64,000 nt of DNA, taken from NCBI GenBank assembly GCA_013399305.1, contig VXAI01000046.1, positions 349,545-413,544 of the forward strand, given 5' to 3'. The notes under the pieces are model-generated. The model did not search any database and was not told where the DNA came from. It saw nothing but the letters and a program-made list of their open reading frames with translations. The translations under genes and the position numbers were made by a program. This DNA comes from Rostratula benghalensis. Taxonomy: Eukaryota > Chordata > Aves > Charadriiformes > Rostratulidae. This document shows positions 61,361 through 64,000 of this stretch, piece after piece. Position 1 is the first letter of the stretch; every line of letters starts with the position of its first letter.

Positions 61361-64000
61361 CAGTAAGAGAAGGGCTGCTTGGTGAGAGAAGCTGAGAGCA
61401 ATCACAGCACAGGCAGAACCATAACCCATGGCACCTGGCTGGGGCAAACAGAGCATAGCTGGGACAGCGGGTGGTTCCATCAAGACCCCAGCCTTTGTCA
61501 GACAAATGTGAGGTAGCACGTTAAGTCCACAGTCAGTCCAGTAAATCCAAATGAGTATTCAAAACCAGTGGGGAACAGGGTTTGAAACAAGCACACCTAT
61601 TTAGTGCAGCTCACACAGGCACATTTCTAGGAATAGAAAGCACTCTGACTGAATACTTTCTACACTAAATGTTTTGTAAAATAATAAAATTAGAATCTTT
61701 GTATTCCCTATCACATTATTAATTGCTCCAGATTTTTAACATGAGAAATTCTAAATTGTTAATTTCACAATTTTCCATGTATGGTACACTACAGAATTTC
61801 TTTAATAATGGGATGTAGGCAAACTGTTACTTCTACCCTCTGGAAAAGCATGAGAAGTTATTCCAATACCAAATTACCTTATAATAAACTTAATTTGAAG
61901 GTATGGTTTCTTGGATTGTACTTTCTTCTGTTTAGGACCATTACCTACAAATCTTACTGGTCCTACAACATTTAAGTCATGCATTAAAACTGTTTAATCC
62001 ATACAGTAGAAAATAATTGTTAAAGGTTCCACTACAGGATTCTTGCACTTGCTGAGGTTTAAAGTTGGTTAGTACAAATATTTGATAGGGTTTTCATTAC
62101 TACTTATGTGCTAGTCAGTTCCTTTGCTAATTATAGACAGCTGACCAAACAATATTTTTCGAAGTAGGTATGAATGCCCTTGGACTCACATAAAGTCCAA
62201 GTTAATGCCTAGTGTGGGAGTGGAGATTAAATTTTAAGTCCTGTCTTGACATTTAGGAGTGTCCTCATTGCATAATGAAATGTGAGAGATATTACATAAA
62301 AGCACATTTTTAATACGAACTTCTACTGCTTTAAATTTCACTATTTAGTATTTCATATTTTAAAGGTGGGGACCAGTATGTATTTAGCATGTACATGGAC
62401 AAGAGAACAAATCTTCCTACACATCATTTGCCAGCTGCTACACAAGCTGTTGAAATACTTGCATGTATCATTTTCATTGCTGTGTGTTGGATACTAAAGG
62501 TTGGTCTTTTTTCACTACAAATAACTACAAAAGTAAAGTAGAGACAGAATTCTACCACAGAGGGCACAGTTATTCAGCACAGTTATGTTTTTTGATATGA
62601 AATATACTGCAATTTCTCTAGCAACTCAAATGGTAAAGCAGAAACTCGGACTCCATGAACTCCATAATCTGGGATTCCATCAACTGTTCCCCTCAGCCAG
62701 GTCAGTTGAGACACATTATGTACTAAATCCATCTTAACATGATACTTGTCAGCTTCTTTAGATCTCAGACTCTGTGAACTATCTAACATACATCTGAGGT
62801 CCCCCGGTGCTAAGATGTGAAACATAAATGTTCTCATGAAGGGTTTTTTCCTAAAATTTTGTACTGATAGTGAAGGAGCTGTAAGTTAATTCTTTCAACC
62901 TCAGTATAATATGAATTTGGAATATTTCTTTAGGGTATGTCATACATTTAAGAACATAAAAATGAAAATGTAATACCTGTAAAGTACTGATACTGTAAAG
63001 ATATCCGTTCTAATAATTTTAATGCTATATTCTTGGAGACAGTTGTTCATGCCAAGGTGTTTAAAACTATTAATGTAGATATGTCTTATGACTCATTCAC
63101 ATTAATCTTTGCTACAGATGTATAGGAGAGAAAAGAATCTGAGAAACACAATCCCTTTGATTCAGGATATGCTTCTGGCCACCTAGAACACTATGGCATG
63201 GCTCAGTTTTACTATCACCAGCTCTTGATGTACTTGAAAAGATAATTAAGAAAACTGCCTTTAGTAAATGCAACTGAGATTACTAATAAAACCAGCTCTT
63301 TACAGATCGTTTGTATTAGTCTACAGCAGAATTAATCACAGAGCACAAATCCACCAGGGTGCCAAATAAATTACAAAAAATGTCTTCAAGAAGGTGGGAT
63401 GTTTTTGGTAATGAATACTTGATTAGTATTCTGAGACTATGGCTCTCCAACTAAACCAGAAACCTACCAAAACCCAGTGAAAATCTGCAAAAGCACATAG
63501 ACCTGATTCCATTTCCATTTGCAATGTGGTAAACCAGGAGAAAACCCAATTAAGGTTGCACTAATGCAAAACTCATATAAGTGATTGGAAAAGCAAGGCA
63601 ATATTTCTACTGAATTGAGTATTTTTCTCTTCAGAAAGCACACTGAGAAAACTTTAAGTTTCCAACATGTATGCATGAAATAGCTGTGATACTTAATTTT
63701 TTTATCCTCTGATTTCATCTTCACATGATGAATCTACACTCTCACAACAGAATAAATTTCCACAAACACACACATGGGTATTTTCTGATGTCTCCAGAAT
63801 TCAGAAAAATGAAAAGTAGACAAAATAGCATTTTTGGTATATGGACATGCTTGCCAGGATTTAGAACAAAACATTTCCTTGCCAAGCTCTCCTCCTTTCC
63901 CAAGTCAGAAACAAATATGTTAAAATAGTGTTACAAAACTGCCAACCAGATTTTCTTTTTAAACATAATTCAGTCTTTGTGTTATAGCCAAACCCATTCT
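61361..64000. other. Intergenic region to the right edge
   Basis: No gene or repeat family was recognised. One further TTCTAGGAA lies at 61625-61633, outside the array. An 84-codon minus-strand frame at 62583-62837 has no recognisable domain. If gene order is as in other vertebrates, LIPC should lie further right. Confidence 0.55.

Noticed and set aside
61625..61633. TTCTAGGAA lying exactly 14 x 22 bp after an array unit
   Set aside because: No recognisable 22-bp units bridge the gap, so the phase agreement is probably coincidence; not counted in the array.
45700..64000. Search for LIPC exons downstream of AQP9
   Set aside because: LIPC follows AQP9 in other vertebrates, but no lipase-like peptide or signal-peptide exon was found; it probably lies beyond the window.

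Overview
The window is vertebrate nuclear DNA, most likely from a bird. Seven CR1 non-LTR retrotransposon copies carry the typical 3' end (a 'TTGGAAGGGACC'-type block next to short ATTCTATG-like repeats), and single-copy genes are split by long introns with GT/AG junctions. No bacterial-style operon, CRISPR array, rRNA, tRNA or virus-like gene was seen. Most short open frames are chance frames in introns, intergenic DNA or the CpG island.

Layout. Positions 1-4449 are the start of intron 1 of ALDH1A2 (retinaldehyde dehydrogenase 2), which runs leftward on the minus strand. Its first coding exon is 4450-4566, followed by a TATA/CCAAT-type core promoter and a dense CpG island at about 4745-5640. 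From 5.7 to 16.7 kb is intergenic sequence with one CR1, one very old LINE fragment and several possible regulatory clusters. From 16984 to 45233 the plus strand carries all six coding exons of AQP9, an aquaglyceroporin of 287 residues. The splice phases agree and both NPA motifs are intact. AQP9 introns hold a MIR-like SINE, six CR1 pieces, a 32-G homopolymer and a small GC-rich islet. From 45.2 to 64 kb no coding gene was recognised; a degenerate 22-bp tandem array at 60.87-61.36 kb stands out.

How the genes relate. ALDH1A2 makes retinoic acid from retinaldehyde in the cytosol. AQP9 moves glycerol, urea and other small solutes across the plasma membrane. They are not known to share a pathway. 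Their head-to-head order matches the ALDH1A2-AQP9-LIPC order known from other vertebrates, so the right edge probably points toward LIPC, no exon of which was identified here.

The window looks like an ordinary conserved locus, not a new multi-gene system. The least explained signals are the 22-bp TTCTAGGAA-type array, a 32-bp near-identical direct repeat at 49.1 and 49.9 kb, interleaved inverted repeats inside a CR1 copy, and the CpG islet in AQP9 intron 5.
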